From Nilaparvata lugens (Eukaryota > Arthropoda > Insecta > Hemiptera > Delphacidae): a DNA stretch of 64,000 nucleotides. The DNA is taken from NCBI RefSeq assembly GCF_014356525.2, contig NC_052511.1, positions 47,678,182 to 47,742,181 on the forward strand, in the 5' to 3' direction. Position numbers and translations under genes: made by a program. A model generated the notes under the pieces. That model did no database searches and was not told the DNA's origin. It saw only the letters and a list, made by a program, of their open reading frames with translations. Numbering within the stretch: position 1 is the first letter of the stretch; each line of letters starts with the position of its first letter. Positions 53,871 to 63,049 of this stretch are shown here, piece by piece.

Positions 53871-54150
53871 TGTGAACACGATAACTCCATTACTATTAAC
53901 TGATTGACTTGAAATTTTAAACTTAAGGTCCTTATACCATGAGGATCCGACAATAAGATATTCAATAAAATTCAATTCAAAATGCCGGATGATGACTAAA
54001 AAGCCATGTTTTTCACTGTTTTCTCGAAAACGTCTTTAACGATTTTCTTCAAATTTATTCCCTAGATAGCTATTTATAAGCCCTATCAACTGACATGAGT
54101 CTCATTTCTGGGAAAATTGTAGGAGCTCCGTAATATTCCTGAGAAGAATG
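53281..54150 (+). repeat. Family B copy 6 with triplicated head
   Basis: After the start TTTCCTTGCCCTATTACCAT, the block ATTGCTTTCC...GTCCAAAAACATGATTTTTG...(GT)n...GTATGAGTGT occurs at 53318, 53467 and 53696. Both internal joints read GAGTGTATTGCTTTCC. The distal part is the variant with GAAAACGTCTTTAACGATTT, as in 27500-28039. Confidence 0.85.
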
Positions 54151-54194
54151 AATTTTGTTAAATTTCTATCACGATTTTCTCAAAAATGACTTGA

Positions 54195-54455
54195 CCGATT
54201 TTTTAACAGTGCTGCAACTTCTATATTTTATTGTCATTTTCAATATTGTCATCTACAATGTAGAAGAGTATCATTGTAGATATTATTGTGATATTATTGT
54301 AGTATTATTAAATAATTCTTCTACATTGTAGAAGAAAAATAAATTTCCAATAAGATTGATCTAATTTGTTCCTTTGTTTGACGTTTTTGAACAGTATGAG
54401 GTTCAAACTGTTGAAATTTTACTTTGAACTCGACGAATGTACTTTTTTCAACTTT
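54195..54455 (+). repeat. Direct repeat flanking family B copy 6, right
   Basis: TTTTTAACAGTGCTGCAACT through TTTGAACTCGACGAATGTAC, the partner of 52963-53280. Confidence 0.8.
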
Positions 54456-54583
54456 GAGTGCCCATGAAAAACTATGAAAAACTATCGTGGAACACTCTGT
54501 ATTTAACTAGTAAATATATAAATAAGAATATATTAGTATCAGTCCAACTCTCTGAATGAATAGAATAAACAATCGATTATCAC

Positions 54584-54686
54584 GTCTTGTTGTGCAGTTG
54601 AGAAGTTGATATTGTGGTAATTATCCACATCAAATAAAAACTAAGAAATTGTCAAAAATGTTGACAATTTCTTAGTATTTTTATTT
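54584..54686 (+). mobile_element. Family Q copy 3 (103 bp) with 13-bp duplication
   Basis: AATCGATTATCAC occurs at 54571-54583 and 54687-54699, flanking the element exactly. It starts GTCTTGTTGTGCAGTTGAGA and contains AACTAAGAAATTGTC with its complement, separated by only a few bases. It is internally deleted like copy 2 but with a different joint. Confidence 0.85.
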
Positions 54687-54734
54687 AATCGATTATCACA
54701 ATCTTCATGAACACCTCTGTCCATTATCTATTTA

Positions 54735-55395
54735 TCTATAATATAATATATAATAAGAGAGAGTAGGGTTGTGTTTGTTCGTTTGTTCGCATCAAAACAT
54801 GTCTACTTGTGGATTGCATACCGGAAAAACGAGAATGATTTAGATTTCCAAATTTTTCACATAGATTCTAAAAATATCAATCTCGTGCACCTGGAAGCCC
54901 AAATTTTATTTTTCCTTCTAGATTTTCCAGAATTAATGTTTAAATTTCATTAATGGTACATTCGATTTCATTAAAAGATCACCAAATCATATGGTCGAAA
55001 TTAAAAAAGGAACATCTGTTTCTATATTGCTTTCTACCTGAAAAACATAGTTTTGAAACTTCGTTTTCCTGATGCAATGTTTAGGCCTACACGTGGCATG
55101 GATTATTATTCAGCTTGGACAATTTTTGAGACAAATGCTAAATAGACGTCTACAGTTTCATCAATGCTGTATCGGCAATATGAAAACGCATCCAGTTAAT
55201 ATGTCGTTGAATGAAGGTGTTGTTATTTACATAAAGAAATTATATTCTTCCATTTTTATTTAATTAAAATTTCAAAATTATTCGAGCCCTGATAGAATGA
55301 CTGACTCACTGTACATAGGCCTATTTTGAATTCTTCTACATTTCATTACGTCAAGTTTTAAGAAAGTCCCTTGCGAAGCACGGGTTACCTGCTAG
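54735..55395 (+). mobile_element. Helitron-like element 2 (661 bp, non-autonomous)
   Basis: A|TCTATAATATAATATATAAT at the 5' end; 3' end GCGAAGCACGGGTTACCTGC then TAG|T, so the element reads TC...CTAG. After the 5' end come GAGTAGGGTTGTGTTTGTTC and GTTTGTTCGC, and near the 3' end CCTTGCGAAGCACGGG. This layout is that of insect non-autonomous Helitrons. Small frames inside have no known motif. Confidence 0.75.
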
Positions 55396-55604
55396 TAATA
55401 TAATAAAGGAAATAACTGGCTTGCACGCGTACGGGATAGGAAACTCACCAATGACGCATCATCACGTCTCAACTGATTAACTTGAAATTTCGCCTTTTGA
55501 TTCTTTATTTACCCATGATGATTATAGGCCTATTTCAAATTCTTCAAGATTTCAGTTTGTCAAGTTTCTAATTAGACCTTCGCGGTGCACGGGTTACCTG
55601 CCAG
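55396..55604 (+). mobile_element. Helitron-like element 4 (~209 bp), abuts element 2
   Basis: Shares its body with 49821-50048 (AACTGGCTTGCACGCGTACG, AATGACGCATCATCA) and ends GTGCACGGGTTACCTGCCAG|T. It starts at or within a few bases of the end of element 2. The 5' TC is not evident, so that boundary is uncertain. Confidence 0.6.
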
Positions 55605-55613
55605 TATAAAATA

Positions 55614-55945
55614 TAATATCGGGGTACCGAGCTTTCGCTCGTTATTTATCTATTGGTAAACAAAACACAACTTTTTGAAATGATTGGGGAAGGACTAATA
55701 TGCAAAGCCCAGAACTGTTTCTTCCCCGAATTTTGATTTATACACTATAAATAGTCCAAAAAGTAGGTTATGTTCCATACACTTGAATTCAGGACCAATT
55801 TTCAGTCCAAACATTTGAAAACAGAAAAGTTCAAATTTAGATTGTTTACAAACCAAACTCAATAACAAAATAACACTCACTAATCACTTAAAACTGTGAA
55901 ATAATTATTAAATATGAAAATTCTGATATACTATAATTTAGAATG
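55614..55945 (+). repeat. Family E copy 1 (~332 bp)
   Basis: Starts ATAATATCGGGGTACCGAGC with the hairpin CGAGC-TTT-CGCTCG, then TTGATTTATACACTATAAAT and AACAAAATAACACTCACTAA. Copy 2 lies at 63050-63395. A 61-residue minus-strand frame inside is not supported, since the second copy does not keep it. Confidence 0.75.
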
Positions 55946-56129
55946 ATATACCATGTTTATAACATGGACCTCATTAGAGAACAAGAACAACCACAACATG
56001 ATACAGTATCAACACAATATGATACAGTATCATCTCAACATGATACACAACACTATGATTTGATACATTCGATTTGTGGAATGATAGACAAGGATAGCAA
56101 CACCAATGTTAATCAAATACTACTATTAT

Positions 56130-56295
56130 CACTCCCTCAGTCAACTCCTTCTCTTTCTCTCACTCCTTCATTTTCTCCTTCTTCTCCTCCTTCTCATCCT
56201 CCTTCGTTTCCACCTCCTCTTTGACGTCATCTTCTTATCATTTTTCAACTTCTTATTCTCCTTTTTCCCTTCTCTTTCTTCATGAAAGAAGGAAC
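56130..56295. repeat. Polypyrimidine tract
   Basis: CTTCTCCTCC-type sequence on plus. Low complexity. Confidence 0.8.
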
Positions 56296-56409
56296 ATGTT
56301 ATGTTCAGTTATTTTACCTTCCAAACCCTTAAGGTTTCTTTATCTTTCAGGTCGTGTTTATATTCTAAAGCTGGCTATACGTCAGTTTATGAATTTTGGG
56401 GATGAGATA

Positions 56410-56692
56410 TTTTGATTTTCCACAGACGCACTCGCTCACTCACTTCAATTATCCACAGATAACGAAAGTCTCAGCTGTTTTTCCAAGGATGAATTATCCT
56501 TTCAATGTCCTTCAGCGAGTTTTCCCAGGGATGAGACCTAGTGCAATCGAATTTTTATATCATAAACCTACTATGTTCCAAATTTCGTGAAAATCGTTAG
56601 AGCGGTTTTCGAGATCCGTTGGACATAAATAATCATATAAAAACCATTATGAATAACCAATAAATATATACAGAAATTGCTCGCTATCAGTA
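56410..56692 (-). mobile_element. Helitron-like end, family N copy 3
   Basis: Reverse orientation. TGTCCTTCAGCGAGTTTTCC, CCTAGTGCAATCGAATTTTT, GTTTTCGAGATCCG and AGAAATTGCTCGC match copies 2 and 4. The terminal TCCTAT is not intact. Confidence 0.6.
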
Positions 56693-57230
56693 GTATTCTC
56701 AACTCTGTGATTGAATAGGATAAACGATCAATTATCACATTCATTATGATCACCTCTGCCCATCATCACAGATAGACGAAGTTAACCGGTGAATATAACA
56801 CAGTCAGTTTTGAATAATTCATACCCCGCCAAAAATCAAACCGGCGTTCCACCACCTTTTCTCTCAACGAGAAGCAACTCAAGCAGAGTTGAATAAATTT
56901 CTCAGACCAACATTCGTATATGAAACTGTTGAATCCATATATTACATAGATTATATGTGTATTCAACTAGTGCCTGCTGAATGCATGTATATATTTCATC
57001 TGGAATTTCATTTAAGGCAGAAGCGAAGAGAAAGGAGCATAGATCTTTTGTGGAGAAGATACTTCCCAGAGCCGAGAAGACGGTATGGAGATTTCCACTC
57101 ATATTTTTCTAGTCTGGTTTTCCATATTTCTGTGGCTTTGATTTTCTACTTCAGAGTCTGTTTTATATAGCTTGGGAGACTCTGTGATTCAGGTGATAGG
57201 GGAGAGAGAGAAAGAAAGAGAGATTAGAAT
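56693..57230. other. Unassigned
   Basis: No repeat family recognised. Frames of 66 and 93 residues on opposite strands overlap near 56889-57102; neither has a motif I know. Confidence 0.35.
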
Positions 57231-57231
57231 G

Positions 57232-57352
57232 GAATGGAGTTCTTTATTTATGTATGTTACAATATATACTGGAGAGATTGATTGATTATTTGCCTTTATT
57301 AGGACGGAGTTAGGACTCCTGGTCCTCTCTGCCACACAACCCTTTACAATAA
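57232..57352 (-). mobile_element. Tiny family O tail plus family P tail (LINE 3' ends)
   Basis: 57236-57272 is a ~37-bp O 3' end (minus strand ATATTGTAACATACATAAAT, AAAGAACTCC). 57282-57352 is a P 3' end (minus strand GGCAGAGAGGACCAGGAGTC, CTAACTCCGTCCTAATAAAG, GCAAATAATCAATCAATC). Both are extremely 5'-truncated LINE insertions beside a GA tract. Confidence 0.65.
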
Positions 57353-57627
57353 GAAAAAAATACATAAATAGATTACTCAATAGATTACGAAAATAATTGA
57401 TTACATATTATGTAATAGGATTACATAAGATTAATAATAGAAATAAATAAATTCTTAATATAAATACAATCACATACTAATTAATAGAATAGAAGAGAAT
57501 CTTCAACTTAATTTATTAATACAATTAGAAAAAAATATTTTATAGGATATTTTATGATAAATCCTATAAGAGAACCTATAAGAAATTATGATGATCGAGA
57601 TAGAGAGAGATAGAGAGGAGAGAGAGA
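57353..57627. other. AT-rich unassigned, ending in GA tract
   Basis: TATAGGATATTTTATGATAA-type AT-rich sequence, then GAGATAGAGAGAGATAGAGA from 57597. The A/T-rich part may be 3' UTR of P copy 1 but I cannot show it. Confidence 0.4.
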
Positions 57628-58133
57628 ATTGAATTGAATTGAATTGAATCGCTGCCTTTATTAAAAACCTAGGAGGGCGAAGTTAGGGCACAGCCGGCCC
57701 TCTCTTACACTTAACCCTCCATACAAATCTAAGTTACAACTAAAACAACATCATAAACAATGAACTAAAGTAAAAGAAAACAATAACTTAGAAAATTTAC
57801 AAGAAAAAATATATATAAATATAATAACTATATTTAATTTTTATTATATTATAATTATTTATAATTATATATAAATATAATAAAAATAAAAAAAAAGAGA
57901 AAACTCGAACTCCTTTCGAATTTGAGTACGTAAAGGTGGTTATGCAGAAAGGAAGAAGAGAAAAGTGAATACAGTTGAGAATTTTCAGTCCAAATCCATA
58001 GATTATTCCGGTAGAAGAAAGGGAAGAAGGGAGAAGAAAGAAAAGAAAAGGAAGAGAGAAAGAAGGAAGAAAGAGAGGAACCACACATACACACACACAC
58101 ACATATATACACTATATAGACTTGAATTACGGG

Positions 58134-58280
58134 TTAGGGAGCATTCCAGCCGAGTCCACCACCTCTGATCCACCGCAAGACAGCCGCGCCGAACCGGCGA
58201 CGTCCCTCAACTAGCTTCAGCTCAGCAGGCAAAGAATTCCATAAACTACAGGCTGTCACAAGGAACGACTTATTGAACAT
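58134..58280 (-). pseudogene. LINE ORF2 extreme C-terminus, 48 codons
   Basis: A short frame reading MFNKSFLVTACSLWNSLPAE, then LKLVEGRRRFGAAVLRWIRG and GGLGWNAP, stop. The LWNSLP and RRFGAAVL...WI pattern is the usual last segment of CR1/jockey-type LINE proteins, just before the 3' UTR. It is in a different frame from the upstream fragment and separated by stops, so the gene is broken. Confidence 0.75.
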
Positions 58281-58378
58281 AACAGTCTATGTGTTGGGAC
58301 AGCCAGCAGATGGGATCCATGCCGCGTTCCTCACGGCCAAAATCACCCAAGTAACGGTACTCCACTGCCAGATACTTA

Positions 58379-58621
58379 GGCGTTTTGGTTTTCAATATCT
58401 ATGCAGGAAGCACAAGCATGATGTGATCTACTCTCACGCAGCTTCATGAGTTCAAGTCTGTTAAAGTATTCGGTCACATGGTCGTCACGTCTCAGGTTGA
58501 AGATAAAGCGAACACAATAATTATGTGCACGCTGCATCCTCTGCAAAAGTTGAACTGTCATGTCAAGAGTCACAATGTCACAGTAGTTGAAGATTGGGAA
58601 AATCAGAGTCTTGACCAGCAT
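58379..58621 (-). pseudogene. LINE reverse transcriptase C-terminal fragment, 81 codons
   Basis: LVKTLIFPIFNYCDIVTLDM, then VQLLQRMQRAHNYCVRFIFN and LRRDDHVTEYFNRLELMKLR. This is the segment after the polymerase core (a YCDIV- and LQRxQN-type motif). The polymerase motifs A to D are absent because the copy is truncated near 58621, where a GA tract begins. Continues after a frameshift in 58280-58134. Confidence 0.8.
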
Positions 58622-58639
58622 AACCTTTGTAGGAAAGGG

Positions 58640-58644
58640 AATGA

Positions 58645-58681
<37 letters not shown>

Positions 58682-58700
58682 AGAGAGAAAGGGAAAATGA
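58640..58700. repeat. (GA)n tract beside LINE truncation
   Basis: GAGAGAGAGAGAGAGAGAGA at 58646-58688 with one GG interruption. Confidence 0.95.
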
Positions 58701-58859
58701 AAGAATGGAGAGCTAGAGGGAGATTAACAAAAAGATAAAACGGCCAAAGAGGAGAATAGAGAAGAGAAAGGGAAAGAAAACTCATCACTAGAAAAAGAAC
58801 TAAAGAAGAAAAGAATGCGCTGGGAAAATTTGCTACACGCCTCATTCTCCTTATCCCGT

Positions 58860-59215
58860 CCTATGGAGGGATCCACTCAGAACTGTCAACTCTAGTTGAA
58901 TGAAAATCATAGATGTCAACCCTAAAGAATGCTGACAAATTGGAGTGAATCCCGCTATACTTTATTCTATCCATTTTGGAGATCGTTTGCCACAGAGCTG
59001 CATTGGGTGCTGATCTCATGATATAGGAGGCATTATTTACCCAACTGTGAATAATCCATAATACCGAATGGGGCTTTCACTGCCTCCATCTTCGGGATTG
59101 GTGACAATAGTATTGATGTATGACTAGCATTCATCTCAGGTGCTCAGGAATATCACAGTATGAATACAAGAGAAAACTTTGTTGATCACAGTGTGAGAAT
59201 GAGTGATAGGGTCTA
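58860..59215. other. Family Y fragment, otherwise unassigned
   Basis: Family Y core in reverse: AAATCATAGATGTCAACCCT with GAATGCTGACAAATTGGAGT near 58905-58950. Rest unassigned. Confidence 0.4.
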
Positions 59216-59218
59216 GAG

Positions 59219-59266
<48 letters not shown>

Positions 59267-59506
59267 GGATTGAATTGGATAATTGCCTTTATTAAGGACG
59301 GAGTTAGGATTCTATTCTAGATTGATTGATTGATTAATTGAGAGAGAGAGGGGGAGAGAGAATTGATGATGATTGATATAAGTACTTTATTTATGTAGAT
59401 TACAATATAAACTGCCGTAGAGAGAGAGAGAAATAGATTGATTGATTGATTGATAGAGTACTTTATTTATGTAGATTACAATATAAACTGGCGTAGAGAG
59501 AGAGAG
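59216..59506 (-). mobile_element. GA tract holding one P tail and two tiny O tails
   Basis: (GA)21 at 59220-59262, then a P 3' end at 59263-59316 (minus CTAACTCCGTCCTTAATAAA, GGCAATTATCCAATTCAATC). Two O 3' ends of about 45 bp at 59376-59416 and 59437-59496 both stop at the same point (ACAATATAAACTGCCGTAGA and ACAATATAAACTGGCGTAGA), so one may be a copy of the other. Confidence 0.7.
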
Positions 59507-59794
59507 GATTGATTGATTGATTGAGTACTTTATTTATGTAGATTACAATAAATACTGGCTTATACACTTATCTACAATAGCTTACAATACAGCAGAAGTA
59601 TAGATGGATTTACATAATGGAGACTAAGAAAATAATTATTGAACTGTATATGATATGAAAAAGCAATTATAATATAATAACTATAGATAATAATTATATT
59701 GTTATGCATCTACATAAATTGGCGGAGCTTGGACATATCAATGTCCATTCTTTGGAAAGAATATTAAAAATCTCCTCCCCACTAACTCTCTACC

Positions 59795-59809
<15 letters not shown>
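59507..59809 (-). mobile_element. Family O copy 6
   Basis: GATTGATTGATTGAGTACTT to ACTAACTCTCTACCAAAAG. Minus-strand frame GEEIFNILSKEWTLICP is close to copies 1 and 5 but has a 1-base loss soon after. GA tracts on both sides. Confidence 0.78.
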
Positions 59810-59829
<20 letters not shown>

Positions 59830-60118
59830 AGTCAGATTTCTTTATTCATGTGTCTATCAAAACAAGAGCAGTCACAACAGGAGGAGAATCTACCTTGCAA
59901 ATTCCCTTACATGAAATCACATTGTTTAAAAATTCTTTATCGCTATCTGCCACCAATTCATGGAATTCTCTTCAGTTAGAAAATAAGAGAGAAGCAATCG
60001 GAAGAGTCATTTAAAACGTCCTTGAGATAAAAAAAATGGGCACAATATGAAAAATTTTGATGAAGAAAATGAGCTGGGAAGGGGCTTGTAATTGTAATTT
60101 TAAGTAAGGATTCTATTT

Positions 60119-60957
60119 TACTTTCCTTGCCCTATTACCATAGGTAAGGAAAGTATTGCTTTCCGAAAAAAATTAAGGTACCCCAATTTCTAAATTTCTA
60201 TACGTTTGAAGGTCCCCTGAGTCCAAAAAAGTGGTGGGTATTGCTCTGTATGTGTGTGTGTGTGTGTATGAGTGTATGTGCGTCTGTGTACAAGATATCT
60301 CATCTCCCAATTAACGGAATGACTTGAAATTTGGAACTTAAGGTCCTTACACTATAAGGATCCGACACGAACAATTTCGATCAAATGCATTTCAAGATGG
60401 CGGCTGAAAAGGTGAAAATGTTGTCAAAAAGACGGGTTTTCGTGATTTTCTCGAAAACGGCTCGAACGACTTTGATCAAATTCATACCTAGAAAAGTCAT
60501 TGTTAAGCTCTATCAACTGCCACAAGTCTCATATCTGTAAAAATTTCAGGAGCACTGCACCATCTATGCAAGGGTTTGATTTTAGATTCTCAATTATCAG
60601 GCTTCAGATACAATTTAAACAAAAAATTTCAAGTGGAAAAGATTGAGCATAAAAATCTCTACAATTAATGTTCAGTAGCATTTTCACCTAAAATTGAAAA
60701 TAAGCTCGAAATTCGAGAAAATAAGATTTTTTAATATTGCAAACTGTTGGCTTCTATTAAATTACAACTGTTGATTCTATTAAATCATTAACTATGAAGA
60801 GATAGCAGACTTCATGTGTCTGCAGCGCTATTGTCCTGTCACCAGCTGGCGCAGATCTTAGAAAAGTAGACTTGAGATGCGCGGGAACACTAGCGTCCGT
60901 TGATCAATTTTCATAACGGCAAGGAAAGTTGTGTGAGTGCACTACACCAGATTTTTC
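60119..60957 (+). repeat. Family B copy 7, near full length (839 bp)
   Basis: TACTTTCCTTGCCCTATTAC to GCACTACACCAGATTTTT, with a short GT tract (60250-60268). Uninterrupted; useful with copy 4 for a consensus. Confidence 0.85.
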
Positions 60958-60994
60958 TTTATCAATAATTTGTGATCTCATGTAATTTTTGGTT

Positions 60995-61047
60995 TGTGGC
61001 AGAGAGGACTTTGAGTCCTAACTCCACCCTAATGAAGGCATATAATA
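60995..61047 (+). mobile_element. Family P LINE 3' end
   Basis: Plus-strand TGTGGCAGAGAGGACTTTGA, GTCCTAACTCCACCCTAATG, AAGGCATATAATATAATCAA. Sense on plus, followed by CT-rich DNA within 15 bp. Confidence 0.6.
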
Positions 61048-61611
61048 TAATCAATATCCTCTCTCCATCACTCACAGTGTCTCTTCCACTCTCTCTATTT
61101 CTTTCTCTCTCTCATCTGTACAAGACAAGCTACATACAAGCAGTTCGATTACAATCGTGTACCTGAACAATATACATGTTCAGAAATGAACATATTGGAA
61201 TACATAAATGTATTCAGTATATACAGAAATAGAGGGTTATGTATTATGAATACATGCGGCATACTGCGGAGAACTATGTGGTGACCTGGAGGGGGATTTC
61301 CCTTGGGGGTTTGAAGAGGTAGATACCGTAACTGGGACCCCCCCCGGCCCCAAGTGCTGGAATAGTCTAAGGGAGACAACCCCAACACCCCCTTATAATA
61401 TACACACACCAGAATAAGCGAATATAAGAGTACTTCTCTCCCCTTGTAGACACTTACACGCTGAAATCCCTATACCATTTACTTCTGTATAAAAACCACT
61501 TTACACTATTATATATTATCCCTATTGAACATTATAGTGTACTCGCTGAGTCGCTTGAAAGTTTAAACATCGGAAAATAGACTGTGAATGGAGCCGTAGT
61601 TGGGTTGAACT
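61048..61611. other. CT-rich start, then unassigned; GC patch 61290-61345
   Basis: CTCTCTATTTCTTTCTCTCT at 61091-61115. A G/C patch (GGAGGGGGATTTCCC, GACCCCCCCCGGCCCC) lies at 61288-61350. No gene; the 86-residue minus-strand frame at 61149-61409 has no motif. Confidence 0.4.
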
Positions 61612-61631
61612 ATAAGGTGGGCCGTCCACTA

Positions 61632-62435
61632 TAGTGAGGTCCACGTTATAATGGCAGTGCACGATTGACAATAGTGTTGCTATCCTTGTCTAACATGCAA
61701 CAAAACAGATAGCGCTATCTCTCTCTAGCTCTGCAATGTTGTCAGTTGGCCAGAAATATTTCATTTCACTTTGGACAGTGACAGTACAGAACTAGACAGA
61801 CAATCCTCAGCCGCCATGTTTTATTTTGATTTATAACAAAATGCTAAAGTAGAGAAGTCGTATAATTGATTTCAAATGTATATTTAAATAAATTAAATGA
61901 TTTTTAGATATTGCCGTATGAGAAACACAAATTATACTTGAAACTATACTTGAATTACACTTCAAAAGTTGATAGCTTTGAGACCTTCCTAAACTTCGTC
62001 CATGCTTCAGTTTAGGCCTACACTGGTACTGGTATAAATAATATTGAAATATTATTCTATCATATATAGGATTTCTATGTTTCTATTAAAAGAAATTGGA
62101 ATATAATACCTACCGAGTAACTTGATTGCTGTTTTGAAGTTCAGATTGGTGTATCACAGCTTTTCAAATTAGCCGCCATTTCAGGTTTGTAAATCTGATG
62201 TTAGTTATGAAAGCAAAGTTTAGAATCATATTATAAAAATATTCATTTGATTGATGAATTTAATTAATTTGGAATGAAATTGATTATTTTATCAAAGGAA
62301 TTCAAATTACTATCAGATCAAATTTAATGAGATGAATTGCTTAACAGCTGTGTACAGTCAGTGGCACAATGGAGTCAAGTTGGCAACGTTGTTCTCGTAT
62401 CTTCCTTCACTGCCATTATAACGTGGACCTCACTA
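61632..62435 (+). mobile_element. Family C MITE, long subfamily, copy 10 (804 bp)
   Basis: TAGTGAGGTCCACGTTATAA and complement. TA lies on both sides (61630-61631 and 62436-62437) and the empty site in F copy 1 has a single TA (8728-8729). This proves a 2-bp TA duplication, as in Tc1/mariner. No transposase. Confidence 0.93.
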
Positions 62436-62625
62436 TAGAGCCGTTTTCGTCCGAACTAGCATCGGCCGAAAATTACCGAACTCGTCCGAACGATCCCCCA
62501 ACAAAGAAAGGAATAGATGCTCGTCCATTGCAACAGGTTCATACGTCCGTGCACGGCCGTCTACGGCCGATCAATTTTTCGATCCGAATTGAATGGGATT
62601 TTCCGGCTCTGTCCGGCCGAACTAA

Positions 62626-62790
62626 AGCTGGGATACACCAAAGTTATTAACAAAATGTTAATTATAGATTCTATTAGATTGAACGGAGCTTGACAAACAC
62701 ATATGTTCATATTAGTTATATTCAATCCAATATAATCTATAAGGATTAAGTTATTAACATTTTGTTAATCACTTTGGTGTAAGCCTAGGT
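62626..62790 (+). mobile_element. Family G MITE copy 1 (165 bp), Harbinger-like
   Basis: Left AGCTGGGATACACCAAAGTT, right complement-type CACTTTGGTGTAAGCCTAGG, with the inner ATTAACAAAATGTTAAT near each end. TAA lies on both sides (62623-62625, 62791-62793); the empty site in F copy 1 has a single TAA. A 3-bp TAA duplication suits PIF/Harbinger. Non-coding. Confidence 0.88.
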
Positions 62791-62880
62791 TAACTAGTCG
62801 AGCTGAGACAACAAAGTGTTCCTAACCTAAAATATTTCCACATTCTTGTTTTTTGGAGTTGTTCTGTTTTTAGTTGTCTA

Positions 62881-63045
62881 TCATTCGACAAAGCAGTAAG
62901 CGACATCCTTTTCTAGCTCTGCCTTTCCTAGCAACGTTGCCAGATCGTTTTTCAACAATCTAGTCAATTAACAAAATATTCAATCTTAATTATTACGAAA
63001 ATTGATTATTGAATCATTCGAAATTGATCCCAAACAAACAGACTA
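62881..63045 (-). mobile_element. Internal fragment of family C
   Basis: TATCATTCGACAAAGCAGTA, CTAGCAACGTTGCCAGATCG and TCAATTAACAAAATATTCAA match short-subfamily C interiors (42130-42230). Both termini are missing. Confidence 0.6.
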
Positions 63046-63049
63046 TAAT

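Larger units (their letters stand above)
57628..58621 (-). mobile_element. Degenerate LINE (family P), C-terminus and 3' UTR
   Basis: On the minus strand, a reverse transcriptase C-terminal fragment (58621-58379), a frameshifted C-terminus (58280-58134), an AT-rich 3' UTR, then CCTAACTTCGCCCTCCTAGG, AATAAAGGCAGCGATT and a (CAATT)n tail ending at 57628. The C-terminal motifs (YCDIVTLD..., LWNSLPAEL) suit the CR1/L2/Daphne-type LINEs; the exact clade is not certain. The low-complexity GA and AT stretch at 57800-58110 lies in the UTR. Confidence 0.75.
61612..62880 (+). repeat. Family F copy 2, carrying two DNA-transposon insertions
   Basis: F sequence AAGGTGGGCCGTCC is followed by family C at 61632-62435; F resumes GAGCCGTTTTCGTCCGAAC and runs to CCGGCCGAACTAA, then family G at 62626-62790, and F resumes CTAGTCGAGCTGAGACAACA to about 62870. 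Both breaks match unbroken positions in F copy 1 (8713-8990). Confidence 0.88.

Noticed and set aside
61630..62437. Palindrome CTATAG at C element ends as a regulatory site
   Set aside because: It is explained by TA duplications next to TAGTG ends.
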